Shown here piece by piece: positions 45,705 to 55,300 of a stretch of DNA of 64,000 nucleotides (positions within the stretch are counted from its first letter, which is position 1; each line of letters opens with the position of its first letter). The notes beneath the pieces are model-generated. The model was not told where the DNA came from, made no database searches, and saw nothing but the letters and a program-made list of their open reading frames with translations. The translations under genes and the position numbers were made by a program. The stretch is taken from NCBI RefSeq assembly GCF_004342625.1, contig NZ_SMAH01000005.1:1-64000 (forward strand). The letters run 5' to 3'. This DNA comes from Tepidimonas ignava. Lineage in GTDB: Bacteria; Pseudomonadota; Gammaproteobacteria; Burkholderiales; Burkholderiaceae_C.

Positions 45705-46283
45705 TCAGCGGGCCGCTTGCCCACCGTCGGCCAGCAGCCGCTCCAGGTCGCGCAGCAAGGTTTTGCTTTCAGGGCCGGTCAGGCTGTTGTAGGCCAGCAC
45801 GGTGCGGCCGTCGCGGCTGATCAAATATTTGTAGAAATTCCACTTCGGTGTGGTGCCGGTGCGCTCGGCCAGCTGCTTGAACAGCGGGTTGGCCTCGGGC
45901 CCGCGCACACTGCTCTTGGCAAACATGGGAAACTGCACGCCGAAGGTGTTGGCGCAAAACTCGGCGATTTGTTGGTTGCTGCCGGGCTCCTGCTGGCCAA
46001 AGTCGTTGGATGGAAAGCCCAGCACCACCAGGCCACGGTCGCGGTAGCGGCGGTACAGGGCTTCCAGCCCCTCGTACTGCCGCGTAAAACCGCAGTAGCT
46101 GGCGGTGTTGACCACCAGCACCACCTTGCCCGCGTACTGGCACAGGTTTTGGGGCTGCTCGTCTTGCAGTCGGGCAAAGGTGTGCTGCAGGATGGACGGA
46201 CACGGGGTGGCGTGGGCAGGGGTGCTCATGGTGAGGAGGGCGGCGGTCAAAAAGCCCAGGGTACGCGGTGAGGGGTAAGGCAT
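45705..46283 (-). CDS. Glutathione peroxidase-family protein, exported
   Basis: This 192-aa thiol peroxidase has peroxidatic C64 in N-T-A-S-Y-C-G-F-T and a partner Gln in F-P-S-N-D-F-G-Q-Q-E-P-G. The Trp/Asn pair is in K-W-N-F-Y-K-Y-L, and a Cys in EFCANTF may be resolving. Such Cys-type enzymes usually use thioredoxin rather than glutathione. Unlike many family members it starts with a signal peptide (cleavage near A-H-A-T), so it should act in the periplasm. The ATG at 46283 opens the signal. Confidence 0.9.
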   Translation of the reverse strand: MPYPSPRTLGFLTAALLTMSTPAHATPCPSILQHTFARLQDEQPQNLCQYAGKVVLVVNTASYCGFTRQYEGLEALYRRYRDRGLVVLGFPSNDFGQQEPGSNQQIAEFCANTFGVQFPMFAKSSVRGPEANPLFKQLAERTGTTPKWNFYKYLISRDGRTVLAYNSLTGPESKTLLRDLERLLADGGQAAR

Positions 46284-46335
46284 GTGGGCACGTCTCTGTT
46301 GGCACTATCAGGGCGGGCAGCCATGGTAACGGCTA

Positions 46336-46345
46336 CCCAGCTGGG
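46336..46345. promoter_or_regulatory. 10-bp palindrome upstream of LuxR-type gene
   Basis: CCCAGCTGGG lies in the 199-bp gap between the divergent peroxidase and LuxR-type regulator genes. Its flanks extend the symmetry by one further near match. The remainder of the gap shows no clear promoter. It may be an operator, possibly autoregulatory. Confidence 0.3.
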
Positions 46346-46482
46346 GTGCAGTGCCCCTACCGTCAAAAGGACGTTTACCGTATGCTAACTGCATCCTGAA
46401 GGGAGGTGACGGCGGCGCCAAGGATGTTGGTGGGTGTTTAACCAGGCAGGCTCCCGCGTCCCGTAACAAGGAAGCCGTGAAA

Positions 46483-47175
46483 ATGACCAACACTCAAGCT
46501 GTGCATGTTCGCACGGGGATCCGTGTGTGGACGCTGTGTGACCAACCTCTGTTGGTCATGGGGTTGCGTGCCTGCTTTGCGCAGCCGAGTGCAGACCTCA
46601 CCTACGTTGGGAACGGCTCTGATGCGACAGCTTTGGCACAGCAAGTGCCATTGCTACCGATGGATGTGGCGTTGGTCGATTTGGAGATGGCCGACGCAAT
46701 GACCGCCGTGCGAACGCTCGTATTGGTTCGGCCTGATGTGCCGGTGTTGGTTTTGAGTGCTTCCCCTGATGTCTCAAAGCTGGATGCGGCCGTGTTGGCG
46801 GGGGCGCGCGGGGTGGTGGACAAACACGATCCGGTGGACGTGCTGTTCAAGGCCATCGTCAAACTTCATGCGGGTGAATTTTGGCTCGGGCGTGCGGCGA
46901 TGGTACGCGTGCTGACGTCGGCGGCGCGAACGCACGGTACTGTGTCGCCCCATCAACGGCAGTTGGCTCGGCTGACGCGTAAAGAGCGCATCGTGATCGG
47001 TGAATTGGTTCGTGATCCAGCGGCATCGATCCGGCATGTGGCCGCTCGCCTCTGCATCAGTGAGCGCACCCTGCGCAACCACCTCACCTCGATCTACGCC
47101 AAACTCGAGTTGCCCAACCGCACCGCTTTGCATGATTTCGCCGTCCGGCATGGGTGGGCGTCCGGTGTGACGTAA
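46483..47175 (+). CDS. LuxR-type response regulator
   Basis: This 230-aa regulator has an N-terminal receiver with phosphoacceptor D66 in V-A-L-V-D-L-E-M-A-D and the switch Lys K114 in V-V-D-K-H-D. A C-terminal LuxR helix-turn-helix follows (about 160-225: LTRKERIVIGELVRDPAA, then ISERTLRNHLTSIYAKLEL). Its base composition looks less GC-rich than that of the neighbours, hinting at a different origin. No kinase is adjacent. It is convergent with the glycine-rich secreted protein gene, which it may regulate. A purine-rich AAGGA lies upstream of the ATG at 46483. Confidence 0.88.
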   Translation: MTNTQAVHVRTGIRVWTLCDQPLLVMGLRACFAQPSADLTYVGNGSDATALAQQVPLLPMDVALVDLEMADAMTAVRTLVLVRPDVPVLVLSASPDVSKLDAAVLAGARGVVDKHDPVDVLFKAIVKLHAGEFWLGRAAMVRVLTSAARTHGTVSPHQRQLARLTRKERIVIGELVRDPAASIRHVAARLCISERTLRNHLTSIYAKLELPNRTALHDFAVRHGWASGVT

Positions 47176-47238
47176 CTGTGCACGTCCCCCAACCGTGGTC
47201 CAGAAAGGGCACGGCGGGGGCGGTCCATCGTCGGGCGA

Positions 47239-49104
47239 TCAAACGATCAGGTTGCCATTGTCGACCAATGTTTGGGCGTCCAGCCCCGTCACACCGACCA
47301 AGATGGCCACGGTTTGGTACCCATCGCCGCCACCATCCCGATCCACCTGCAGAGCTGTATTGCCATCACTTTCGTCGAGGGCGACGCACCCAGCCAAGTC
47401 GCTGCACGAAGTGTCGTCCAGAAGATCGGCAATGTTCAGCGTATCAGTCGATGTGTCGAAGTTGGTGATGGTGTCGACATCGGTATCACCCCGGTTCGAG
47501 CCGAACACAATGAGGTCCTCACCCTCGCCAAGCATGTAGGCGTCGCTGCCCAGCGTGTCGTACAGGGTGGAGCCGCCACTGCCAACCTTGATCACGTCGT
47601 CGCCGTTGGAGCCCGAAATGGTCAGGTGGCCTGTGTGCGCTGTGGCATCCACCTCGACGGGGTCGGAAAACGCCGGCGCATCGGTGCCATCAGCGCCAGC
47701 CGTGCCATCAACGCCATCAACGCCGTCAGCGCCAGCCGTGCCGTCAGCGCCATCATCACCGGCAGCGCCTGGGCTGCCGGTGGCGCCCTGCGTACCAGAT
47801 GGTCCTGCATTGCCGCCGGCACCACCGGCGCCACCGTCACCGCCGGCACCACCGGCACCGGCGGCACCGGCGGCACCACCGGCGCCACCGGCACCACCGT
47901 CACCACCCGCGCCGCCATCGCCACCGAGGATGGTGACATCGTAGTTGCCGATGATGTAAACCTGCTTCACGTCACCGTTGACGATTGCGACTGCGCCGTC
48001 GCCACCGTCGCCACCGTCGCCACCGTCGCCGCCCGCCCCACCATCGCCTCCAGCACCGCCGTCGCCGCCGTCGCCGCCCGCCCCACCGTCACCACCGCTG
48101 GCACCATCTTTGTAGCCGTTAGCGGAAGACCCGTTGCCCCCGGCGCCGCCTTTGCCACCGTCGCCGCCATCGCCGCCTGTACCACCGTCGCCGCCATCGC
48201 CGCCCGTGCCACCCGCGCCGCCATCGCCGCCATCGCCGCCAGCGCCACCGATGATGGTTACGTCGCCTTGGGTAGCGTCGATCAAAATCGCTGTGTAAGA
48301 AGCTGTGCCGTCCAGCGCCAACGCCGGTTGGCCATCGCCACCGTCGCCACCCTCGCCACCGGCGCCACCGGCGCCACCCGCACCGCCATCGGTACCATCC
48401 ACTCCGTCGGTGCCAACCGACCCGTTTTCGCCCTTCGTTGCTACGGTCTTGTTGTTGCCTGTACCGACGGCGTTGCTACCGTTGGCGCCGTTGGCGCCCT
48501 CGGTGCCAGCGCCACCATCGCTACCGGCGGTGCCATCCAAGCCGACATCGCCATCGTTACCATCGTCGCCGTCAGTTCCGGCCATACCCTCCGTGTCGAC
48601 AGGTCCGGTGACGGTGTAAGGGTTGGTACCCCAGGGTGGCGTGCCGCTGTCATACTGTGCCGCCGTATCCACCCACTTGATGCTGTCGCTGCCGTTGACG
48701 CTGGTGGCGCGCACGCCCACGGTGGTGCCGTCGGCCACGAATCCGTTGGGAGCGTCGAAGGTGTAGCTCTCGCCCGCGGTGAGGTAGGTGCTTTTGGCGG
48801 TGCCCTCGCTGCCCAAGCCCGGGTTGGATAGCTTGAGGTAGCTGTCCCAGGTGATTTTGGCGCCCGATGAGCTGCCGTCATCGCTCCAGACCGTGTTGGT
48901 GCCGTTCATATTGAGGCTGTTGTCAGATTTCGTCAGCGTGACGTTGCCATCCACGGAGCCATTGCCGTTCGAGAACCACAGCGCATTGAGGTCAAACGAG
49001 CCTTCCAGACTGGTGACCGTGAATTGTTCGGTCGTGGTGTTGTACACCACCGTGAAATGCAAGCCTGAGCCTTCGGCACCATAGGACCATGTGTACGTTG
49101 CCAT
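47239..49104 (-). CDS. Glycine-rich triplet-repeat protein with type I secretion signal
   Basis: This 621-aa protein has no N-terminal signal peptide. Residues 1-170 form a predicted beta-rich domain I do not recognise. Residues 173-474 are mostly triplets: GXX (173-240 and 433-474) and GGX blocks (239-258, 286-324, 337-370, 394-432). These are broken by two short beta-like inserts (259-285, 371-393) that each end D-V-T-I-I/L-G-G. The C-terminal 125 residues match the VC_A0849-type type I secretion target: N-G-D-D-V-I, then T-N-F-D-T-S-T-D-T-L-N-I-A-D-L-L, ending N-G-N-L-I-V. GGX triplets suit a polyglycine II helix bundle. It lies 40 bp downstream of the PilZ gene. AAGGAG precedes the ATG. 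Confidence 0.85.
   Translation of the reverse strand: MATYTWSYGAEGSGLHFTVVYNTTTEQFTVTSLEGSFDLNALWFSNGNGSVDGNVTLTKSDNSLNMNGTNTVWSDDGSSSGAKITWDSYLKLSNPGLGSEGTAKSTYLTAGESYTFDAPNGFVADGTTVGVRATSVNGSDSIKWVDTAAQYDSGTPPWGTNPYTVTGPVDTEGMAGTDGDDGNDGDVGLDGTAGSDGGAGTEGANGANGSNAVGTGNNKTVATKGENGSVGTDGVDGTDGGAGGAGGAGGEGGDGGDGQPALALDGTASYTAILIDATQGDVTIIGGAGGDGGDGGAGGTGGDGGDGGTGGDGGDGGKGGAGGNGSSANGYKDGASGGDGGAGGDGGDGGAGGDGGAGGDGGDGGDGGDGAVAIVNGDVKQVYIIGNYDVTILGGDGGAGGDGGAGGAGGAAGAAGAGGAGGDGGAGGAGGNAGPSGTQGATGSPGAAGDDGADGTAGADGVDGVDGTAGADGTDAPAFSDPVEVDATAHTGHLTISGSNGDDVIKVGSGGSTLYDTLGSDAYMLGEGEDLIVFGSNRGDTDVDTITNFDTSTDTLNIADLLDDTSCSDLAGCVALDESDGNTALQVDRDGGGDGYQTVAILVGVTGLDAQTLVDNGNLIV
47683..48588 (-). repeat. 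Low-complexity GGX/GXX coding repeat
   Basis: The minus strand encodes Gly-Gly-X and Gly-X-X triplets through most of this stretch, with X mainly Asp, Ala or Thr. At DNA level it is a degenerate 9-bp periodic array (GGCGGCGAT-like). The opposite strand therefore carries long false open frames rich in Ala, Thr, Pro or Ser. Length variation by recombination is likely. Confidence 0.9.
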
Positions 49105-49144
49105 TGCAAACTCCTTGCCGTTGCGGTGTGACGTGGATAAACCG

Positions 49145-49444
49145 TTAAGCCTCGGGGCGGAGCAGCCGTTGCCAGTGCGTTTCGGCCAAGCGGATCGCCA
49201 CGCCGACGGCGCCGTCACCAGGTTCAACGCGTACCACTTCGCCACGTCCAAACAGGCGCATGGCCGTGCCGCCCAATGTCATGTCGACGGTGAAGTCCAG
49301 CAAGTGACCCACTGCCCATGTGGACGGCACCCATAGGTACATGCCACTGGCGCTGACGTCGCGGGTGACGCCCAAGCCACCGTCTCGCACCATGACGGGA
49401 AGCTCGACACTGTGCCGCTCGGCCCGACGCTGCTCGCTGCGCAT
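49145..49444 (-). CDS. PilZ-domain protein (c-di-GMP receptor candidate)
   Basis: This 99-aa protein is a single PilZ domain. The c-di-GMP binding motifs are R-R-A-E-R-H (RxxxR, residues 6-10) and D-V-S-A-S-G-M (D/NxSxxG), both intact and about 24 residues apart, as in functional PilZ domains. It is followed after 40 bp by the glycine-rich secretion substrate on the same strand, so the two are probably one operon. The start at 49444 gives M-R-S-E-Q-R-R, and the 112 bp upstream are noticeably AT-richer, fitting a promoter. Confidence 0.85.
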   Translation of the reverse strand: MRSEQRRAERHSVELPVMVRDGGLGVTRDVSASGMYLWVPSTWAVGHLLDFTVDMTLGGTAMRLFGRGEVVRVEPGDGAVGVAIRLAETHWQRLLRPEA

Positions 49445-49556
49445 GGATTGATTGCAGCGGATGTGAGCGGCGTGCGCATGAAGCAGAGCGCTCAATTTTT
49501 TAGGTTGTGGGCTGTTTCTCGGGCGGGATTTGAATGTGATAAATGTCCTGGATTGG

Positions 49557-52319
49557 TTATCCCAGAACGTGCGCCCACAACGCCCGCGCCGCGCTGGCCC
49601 ACGGCTCGGCCTGGGCGGGGTCGATTTGGGTGGGCGCTTCGTCCAGACGAGCACGGTGCTGCCACTGGCGCAGTTGGCGGTAGGCGTCGGCGGCGGCGTG
49701 GCCCATGCCAGGGGGCAGCAGCCCGGCCGCCTCGGCGCGTTGCAGCAGGGCGATGTTGCCGGCGTTGTCGCGCAGCGCGGGGTGCGCGGCGCTGTGCGCC
49801 AGCACCAGGTACTGCACGGCGAATTCGATGTCGATCATGCCGCCGGGGCTGTGCTTGAGGTCAAAGTAGCCAGGGCGAACCGGGTGCGCGTCGTACAGGC
49901 GCTGGCGCATGGCGCGAATCTCGGCCGCCAGCGCGGCGTGGTCGCGCGGGGCGGTGATGACGGCCTGGCGCACGGCGTCGAAGCGCGCGCGCAGGTCGTC
50001 CGCGCCGACGACAAAGCGCGCGCGCGTCATGGCCTGGTGTTCCCAGGTCCAGGCGGTGTTGCTGCCGCGGTTTTGCTGGTAGTTGGCGTAGGCGTCGAAG
50101 CTGGTGACCAGCAGGCCCGAGTTGCCATTGGGGCGCAAGGCGGTGTCGATTTCAAAGAGGTCGCCTTCGCCGGTTTTGACGGTGAGCCAGTTGATGAGCT
50201 TGCGCACGAAGGCGGCGTAGATTTCGGGGGCGCGCTCGTCGTCGTCGTCGTAGACGAAGACGATGTCGAGGTCGCTGCCGTAGCCCAATTCCTTGCCGCC
50301 CAGCTTGCCGTAGCCGATGATGGCGTGCCGCGGTTCGTCGCGGTGGCGGCCCCGCAGGCGCTGCCAGCACCAGCGGCCGGTGACGTCCAGCACCGCGTCG
50401 GCCAGGGCGCTGAGGTCGTCGGCCACCTGTTCCACCGTCAGCAAGCCTTCGACGTCGCGCGCCAGCGTGCGAAACACCTCGGCGTGGTGGGCGCGGCGCA
50501 ACAGGTCCAGCAGGGCTTCGTCGTCGTCCTCGCCGGTTTTGTGCAGCGCCCAGCGGCGTTGCTCCAGGTCGGCCACGAAGGCCGCGCGGTCGAAGCGCGT
50601 GGCGTACAGCTCGACGCTGGCCAACTCGTCGATGACGCCGGGGTGGCGCAGCAAGTAACGCGCCGGCCAGCGCGCCGCGCCCAGCACGCGCAGCATACGC
50701 TCGTGCACGGCGGGGCGTTCTTGCAGCAGCGCCAGGTAGGCCTCGCGGCGCAGCAGCGGCTCGATCCAGTCCACCAGCCGGATGGCGGCGGTTTCGGTCA
50801 CGCGCCCGGCGTCGATCCAGGCCACGGTGCGCTCCAGCAACCGCACCAGGCGCGTGCGCGCTTCGTCGCGCAGCGCCAGCACGCGCGGATGCTCCACCCA
50901 AGGGGCCAAGCGCTCGGCCAGCGCGGGCGGGCATTGGGGCAGCAGGGCAGCAAGGTCGTCGGGCGTGGCGCGGGTGTGGCCGTTGCAGCCTTTGCCGTTG
51001 CAGCCGCCGCGCTCGCCGCCCAGCAGGGTGTCGAACTCCTGCGCCACCACCTCGCGGTGCGCGTCCAGCGCACGCAGAAACGCCGGGGTGTCGGCGTAGC
51101 CCATGGTGACGGCGATCCAAGCCAGGTCGTCGTCGCGGGTGGGCAGCACGTGCGTTTGCTGGTCGTCCAAGTACTGAATGCGGTGCTCGACGCGGCGCAA
51201 AAAGGTGTAGGCGTCGGCCAGTCGCTGCGCCTGGTCGGCCGGCATCAGCCCGGCGCGCGCAACGCGCTGCAGCGCTTGCAGCGTGGGGCGGGTGCGCAGC
51301 TCGGGGAATTGCCCGCCGCGCACCACCTGCAGCAGCTGCACGATGAATTCGATTTCGCGGATGCCGCCGCGCGAGAGTTTGACGTCCCAGGCGCGTTCGG
51401 GGTGACCGGCGGCGCGGCGTGCGGCGTGGTCGCGGATTTGGCGGTGCAAGCGGCGCAGCGCTTCGAACACGGCGTAGTCCAGGTAGCGCCGAAACACGAA
51501 CGGCAGCACCACCGGGCGCAACCACTGGCCGGTGCCGGCGCGCCGCGCGGCGGCGGCCGGGGCCACGACGCGGCTTTTGAGCCAGGCGAAGCGCTCCCAC
51601 TCGCGCCCGTGGGCTTGGAAATAATCCTCCAGCGCCCCCAGGGGCACGGCCGGCGGACCGGAGTTGCCATTGGGCCGCAACGCCAGGTCCACGCGAAAGG
51701 CCTGTCCGTGCTCGGTGACGTCGCTGATGAGCGCTTGCATGCGCTTGACCAGCTTGGCGAAATACTCGTGGTTGGTGATGCGCTGGCGGCCTTGCGCGTC
51801 GCCCGCGGTTTCGCCGTCGGCCTCGTACACGTAGATCAGGTCGATGTCGCTGGAGACGTTGAGCTCGCGCGCCCCCAGCTTGCCCATGCCAACGATCCAC
51901 CAGGCGCAGGGCCGCTGGCCACGGGCATCGGCCGCGGGGGCGTTGGGGCCGGGCGCGGGGCCGTCGACGTAAGGGGAGCCGTGCACGGCGTCCAGCTCCG
52001 CGCAGGCCAGGGCGGCCGCTTGGTCCAGCACGAATTCGGCCAGCGCGGTGACGGCGCGGGTGATGTCGGCCAGCGCGGCGCCGTGTTCACAGTCCAGCAC
52101 CGCCAGCCGTTCCAGCGTCAGGTGACGCAGCACGCGCAGCGCCGCCGCAGGTTCGTAACCCCGGGCGCGCAGCGCGTCCCACGTGGCGCGCAGCGCGTCC
52201 GGCCCGGGCGCACCGGGCGGCAGCAGGGCAAGCTCGGGCGCGTAGCGCCGCCGCACCCGCTGCACGAAGCGGCTATGCTCGGCGCTGGCGGCGGAACCGG
52301 TGTGTGCCGTGGCGATCAT
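49557..52319 (-). CDS. glnE: Glutamine synthetase adenylyltransferase/deadenylase
   Basis: This 920-aa bifunctional enzyme adenylylates and deadenylylates glutamine synthetase according to PII state. Two nucleotidyltransferase domains are visible. The first has V-G-M-G-K-L-G-A-R-E-L-N-V-S-S-D-I-D-L-I-Y; the second has I-I-G-Y-G-K-L-G-G-K-E-L-G-Y-G-S-D-L-D-I-V-F. Each is followed by R-P-N-G-N-S-G. A Cys/Gly-rich loop (GGCNGKGCNGH) lies near residue 440 between the halves. The ATG at 52319 is only 9 bp from the divergent yhdP start. Confidence 0.94.
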   Translation of the reverse strand: MIATAHTGSAASAEHSRFVQRVRRRYAPELALLPPGAPGPDALRATWDALRARGYEPAAALRVLRHLTLERLAVLDCEHGAALADITRAVTALAEFVLDQAAALACAELDAVHGSPYVDGPAPGPNAPAADARGQRPCAWWIVGMGKLGARELNVSSDIDLIYVYEADGETAGDAQGRQRITNHEYFAKLVKRMQALISDVTEHGQAFRVDLALRPNGNSGPPAVPLGALEDYFQAHGREWERFAWLKSRVVAPAAAARRAGTGQWLRPVVLPFVFRRYLDYAVFEALRRLHRQIRDHAARRAAGHPERAWDVKLSRGGIREIEFIVQLLQVVRGGQFPELRTRPTLQALQRVARAGLMPADQAQRLADAYTFLRRVEHRIQYLDDQQTHVLPTRDDDLAWIAVTMGYADTPAFLRALDAHREVVAQEFDTLLGGERGGCNGKGCNGHTRATPDDLAALLPQCPPALAERLAPWVEHPRVLALRDEARTRLVRLLERTVAWIDAGRVTETAAIRLVDWIEPLLRREAYLALLQERPAVHERMLRVLGAARWPARYLLRHPGVIDELASVELYATRFDRAAFVADLEQRRWALHKTGEDDDEALLDLLRRAHHAEVFRTLARDVEGLLTVEQVADDLSALADAVLDVTGRWCWQRLRGRHRDEPRHAIIGYGKLGGKELGYGSDLDIVFVYDDDDERAPEIYAAFVRKLINWLTVKTGEGDLFEIDTALRPNGNSGLLVTSFDAYANYQQNRGSNTAWTWEHQAMTRARFVVGADDLRARFDAVRQAVITAPRDHAALAAEIRAMRQRLYDAHPVRPGYFDLKHSPGGMIDIEFAVQYLVLAHSAAHPALRDNAGNIALLQRAEAAGLLPPGMGHAAADAYRQLRQWQHRARLDEAPTQIDPAQAEPWASAARALWAHVLG

Positions 52320-52328
52320 AATGTTTTC

Positions 52329-55300
52329 GTGACCCCATCCTTGGACCATCCTCCCGTGGCGCGGCGTTGGCGCATCGCGGCGTCGGCCAGCCGCGTCGTG
52401 TTGGGCGTGGCGTTGGCCGGCTGGTGCGCGCTGCTGCTGGCGTGGGCGGCGCTGCAATGGTGGATTGTGCCGCGGGTCGACGCCTGGCGTCCGTGGCTGC
52501 AGGCGGCGGCCACACGGGCGCTGGGGGTGCGCGTGGAGCTGCAGCGCATCGACGTGGTGCGCGGGGGAGTGACGCCCCAGCTCGCGCTGCATGGCGTGCG
52601 GCTGATCGACGCCCAAGGCCGCGAGGCGTTGCACGTGCCGCTGGCGCAGGCGGTGGTGTCGCCACGCTCCCTGCTGCAACTGGGGTTTGAGCAGTTGGTG
52701 GTGGACGGGCTGGCGCTGCAGGTGCGCCGCTTGCCCGATGGACGCTTGCAGGTGGCGGGCATGGAGGTGACGCCCGGGGCCGACGACGGCGCGCTGGCGG
52801 ACTGGCTGTTCGCGCAGCGCGAGGTGGTGTTGCGTGGCGCGCAACTGACTTGGATCGACGAAGGACGGCCGCAGGCCCCGCCGCTGACGCTGACCGACGT
52901 GGTGGCGGTGCTGCGCAACCCCGGCTGGCGCCACGAGCTGCGGCTCGACGCCACCCCGCCACCGCCGTGGGGGCAGCGGCTGAGCTGGCGCGCGCGCTTC
53001 ACACAGCCCCCATGGCAGGTGGCGCGGGGCGATTGGCGGCGGTGGTCCGGTCCGTGGTACCTGGAGGCCCCGGCGCTGGACGCGGGGGCGCTGGCGCCGT
53101 ACCTGGACCTGACCGCCTGGGGGCTGCAAACGGTGCGCGGCGTGGGTGCGGTGCGCGCGTGGGGCGATGTGCGCGCCGGGCAATGGGTGTCCTGGGTGGT
53201 CGACGTGCATGGGCAGGACGTGAATCTGCGCTGGGACGCCGCGCGCGAGCCGCTGGCGCTGGCGCGCGTGCAGGGGCGTGTGACCCTGCAGCGCGACGGC
53301 GAGCGGGTGCGCTGGCGTACCCAAGGTCTGCAGGTCGACGCGGCCGAGGGGCTGCGCTGGCCCGAAGGCGATGTGACGCTGGAGCTCACGCCCAGCGGTG
53401 GGCAAGGCTGGCGCGCCTGGGCCTTGCAGGCCGACCGGCTGGACCTGGCCGTGCTGCAGCGTTTGGGGCGCGTGCTGCCGCTGGGTGAGCCGGCGCGGTG
53501 GCTCGACGAGCTGCGGCCAGCCGGCGTCGTGCAAGGCCTGCAGTGGCGTTGGCAGGCCGCCGGCGGTGACGGGACACCCGCGCGCTGGTCGGGGCGGGGG
53601 CGGGTGCAGGGGTTGACGCTGGCCGCCGGCCCGGTGACGCCGCCGCACACCTGGGGGCGGCCGGGCGTGGAGGGGGCGGACGCCGAGTTTGAGTTCGACG
53701 AACGCGGAGGGCGTGCCGAGGTGGCGCTGCGCCGCGGCGCCATCACGCTGCCGGGCGGGTTCGATGAGCCGCGGCTGACGTTCGATCAGTTGCAAGCGAC
53801 GCTGCGCTGGCGGCTGCAGGGCCAGGCCATGGAGTTGGAGGTGCCGCGCCTGACGTTGGCCAACGCGGACGCCCAAGGGCAAGGACGGCTGTCATGGCGC
53901 ACCGCCGACCCCGCGCGCAGCGGCGCGCGTGACCGCTTTCCCGGCGTGCTGGACCTGGACCTGCGCCTCAGCCGTGCCGAGGGCGCGCGCGTGGTGCGCT
54001 ACCTGCCCCACGAGGTGGGGGCCGACGTGCGCGCCTACCTGCGTGACGCCATCCGCGCCGGGCGCGCCAGCGATGTGCGCTGGCGCATCCAGGGCGACCT
54101 GTGGGATTTTCCGTTTGCGCAGCCGCATCAAGGGACGTTCCAGGTGCAGGCGCAGCTGCACGACGTGACGCTGGACTACGCGCCGGCCAGCGTGCTGCCC
54201 GCCGGCAGCTTGCCTTGGCCCGCGCTGCAACTGACGCAAGCGCAGCTGCGCATCGACGGCAGCCGCCTGGAGGTGCGTGCCGCCCGAGGCAGCGTGCGCG
54301 GCATGCCTGGGCTGCAGGTGCTGGCCGAAGCGACGATCCCAGACTACATGGCCGACGCGCCGCGCCTGCAGGTGCACGGCAGCGTGCGCGGGCCGCTGGC
54401 GCAGGCGCTGCGCGTCGTGGCCGAGTCGCCGCTGCAGGCGCTGACCGGCGGCGCCCTGGACGCGGCCCAAGGCAGCGGCTCGGTGGAGGTGCCGCTGGAG
54501 CTGACGATGCCGCTGGCCGACACCGGCGCCACGCGCGTGCGCTGCCAGGTGCGGCTGGCCGGCAACGAGGTTCAACTAAGCCCCGCGGTGCCTCCCCTGC
54601 GGGAGGTGCGGGGCACGGTGGAATTCACCGACCAAGGCTGGCGCCTGGCCGGGGTGGGGGCGCGCGCCCTGGGCGGCGAGGTGCGGCTCAGTGGCGGCTC
54701 GCTGCCAGGGCAGCCGCAACGGCTGCGCGTGCAAGCGCAGGGCAACGCCAGCGCCGAGGGGTTGCGCGCCCAATCCGCCTGGGGTTGGGCGCGTTGGCTG
54801 GGCCGCCACGCCCAGGGCAGCGCCGGCTACAGCGTCACGCTGGAGGGTGGGGGCGATGGTTTGGGTGTGCGCGTCGAGACCGACCTGCGCGGGCTGCGGC
54901 TGGACCTGCCGGCGCCGCTGGCCAAGGCGGCCGAAGCCGCTTGGCGCACCCGCGTCGAGCTGCAGCCGGTGGCCCCCTCCACGGGCGGCGGGCGCGACCG
55001 CCTGCGCCTGCAGGTGCAGGCCGAGGCGCTGCCGGGGGGCGCGCTGTTGGCCGAGTACGAGCGCGAGCACCAGGGCGAGCGCACCCGGGTGCTGCGCGGG
55101 CGGCTCGCCCTGGGGGCCGCGCCACCGTCGTGGCCGGACGAAGGCGTCGTGGCGGCGTTGCGCCTGACGGCGCTGTCCGCCGACGGCTGGATGGAGGCGC
55201 TGGACGCGGGCGGGGGCGGCGACGCGGCGGGCGCTGCGCTGGCCGATGCCCAAGCGTACTGGCCGACGCGCTTGGGGGTTGCGGTGCAGCGGCTGCAGTG

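Noticed and set aside
46346-46482. c-di-GMP riboswitch upstream of the LuxR-type gene
   Set aside because: The GEMM core sequences and paired stems are not present.
47272-48831. A 519-codon open frame on the plus strand opposite the glycine-rich gene
   Set aside because: It is almost only Ala, Thr, Ile and Val because it mirrors the GGX repeat; it has no ribosome site and ends inside the repeat partner.
49530-52328. Extension of yhdP upstream through the glnE region
   Set aside because: The frame is open only because it is antisense to glnE; the family N-terminal membrane helix starts after 52329.
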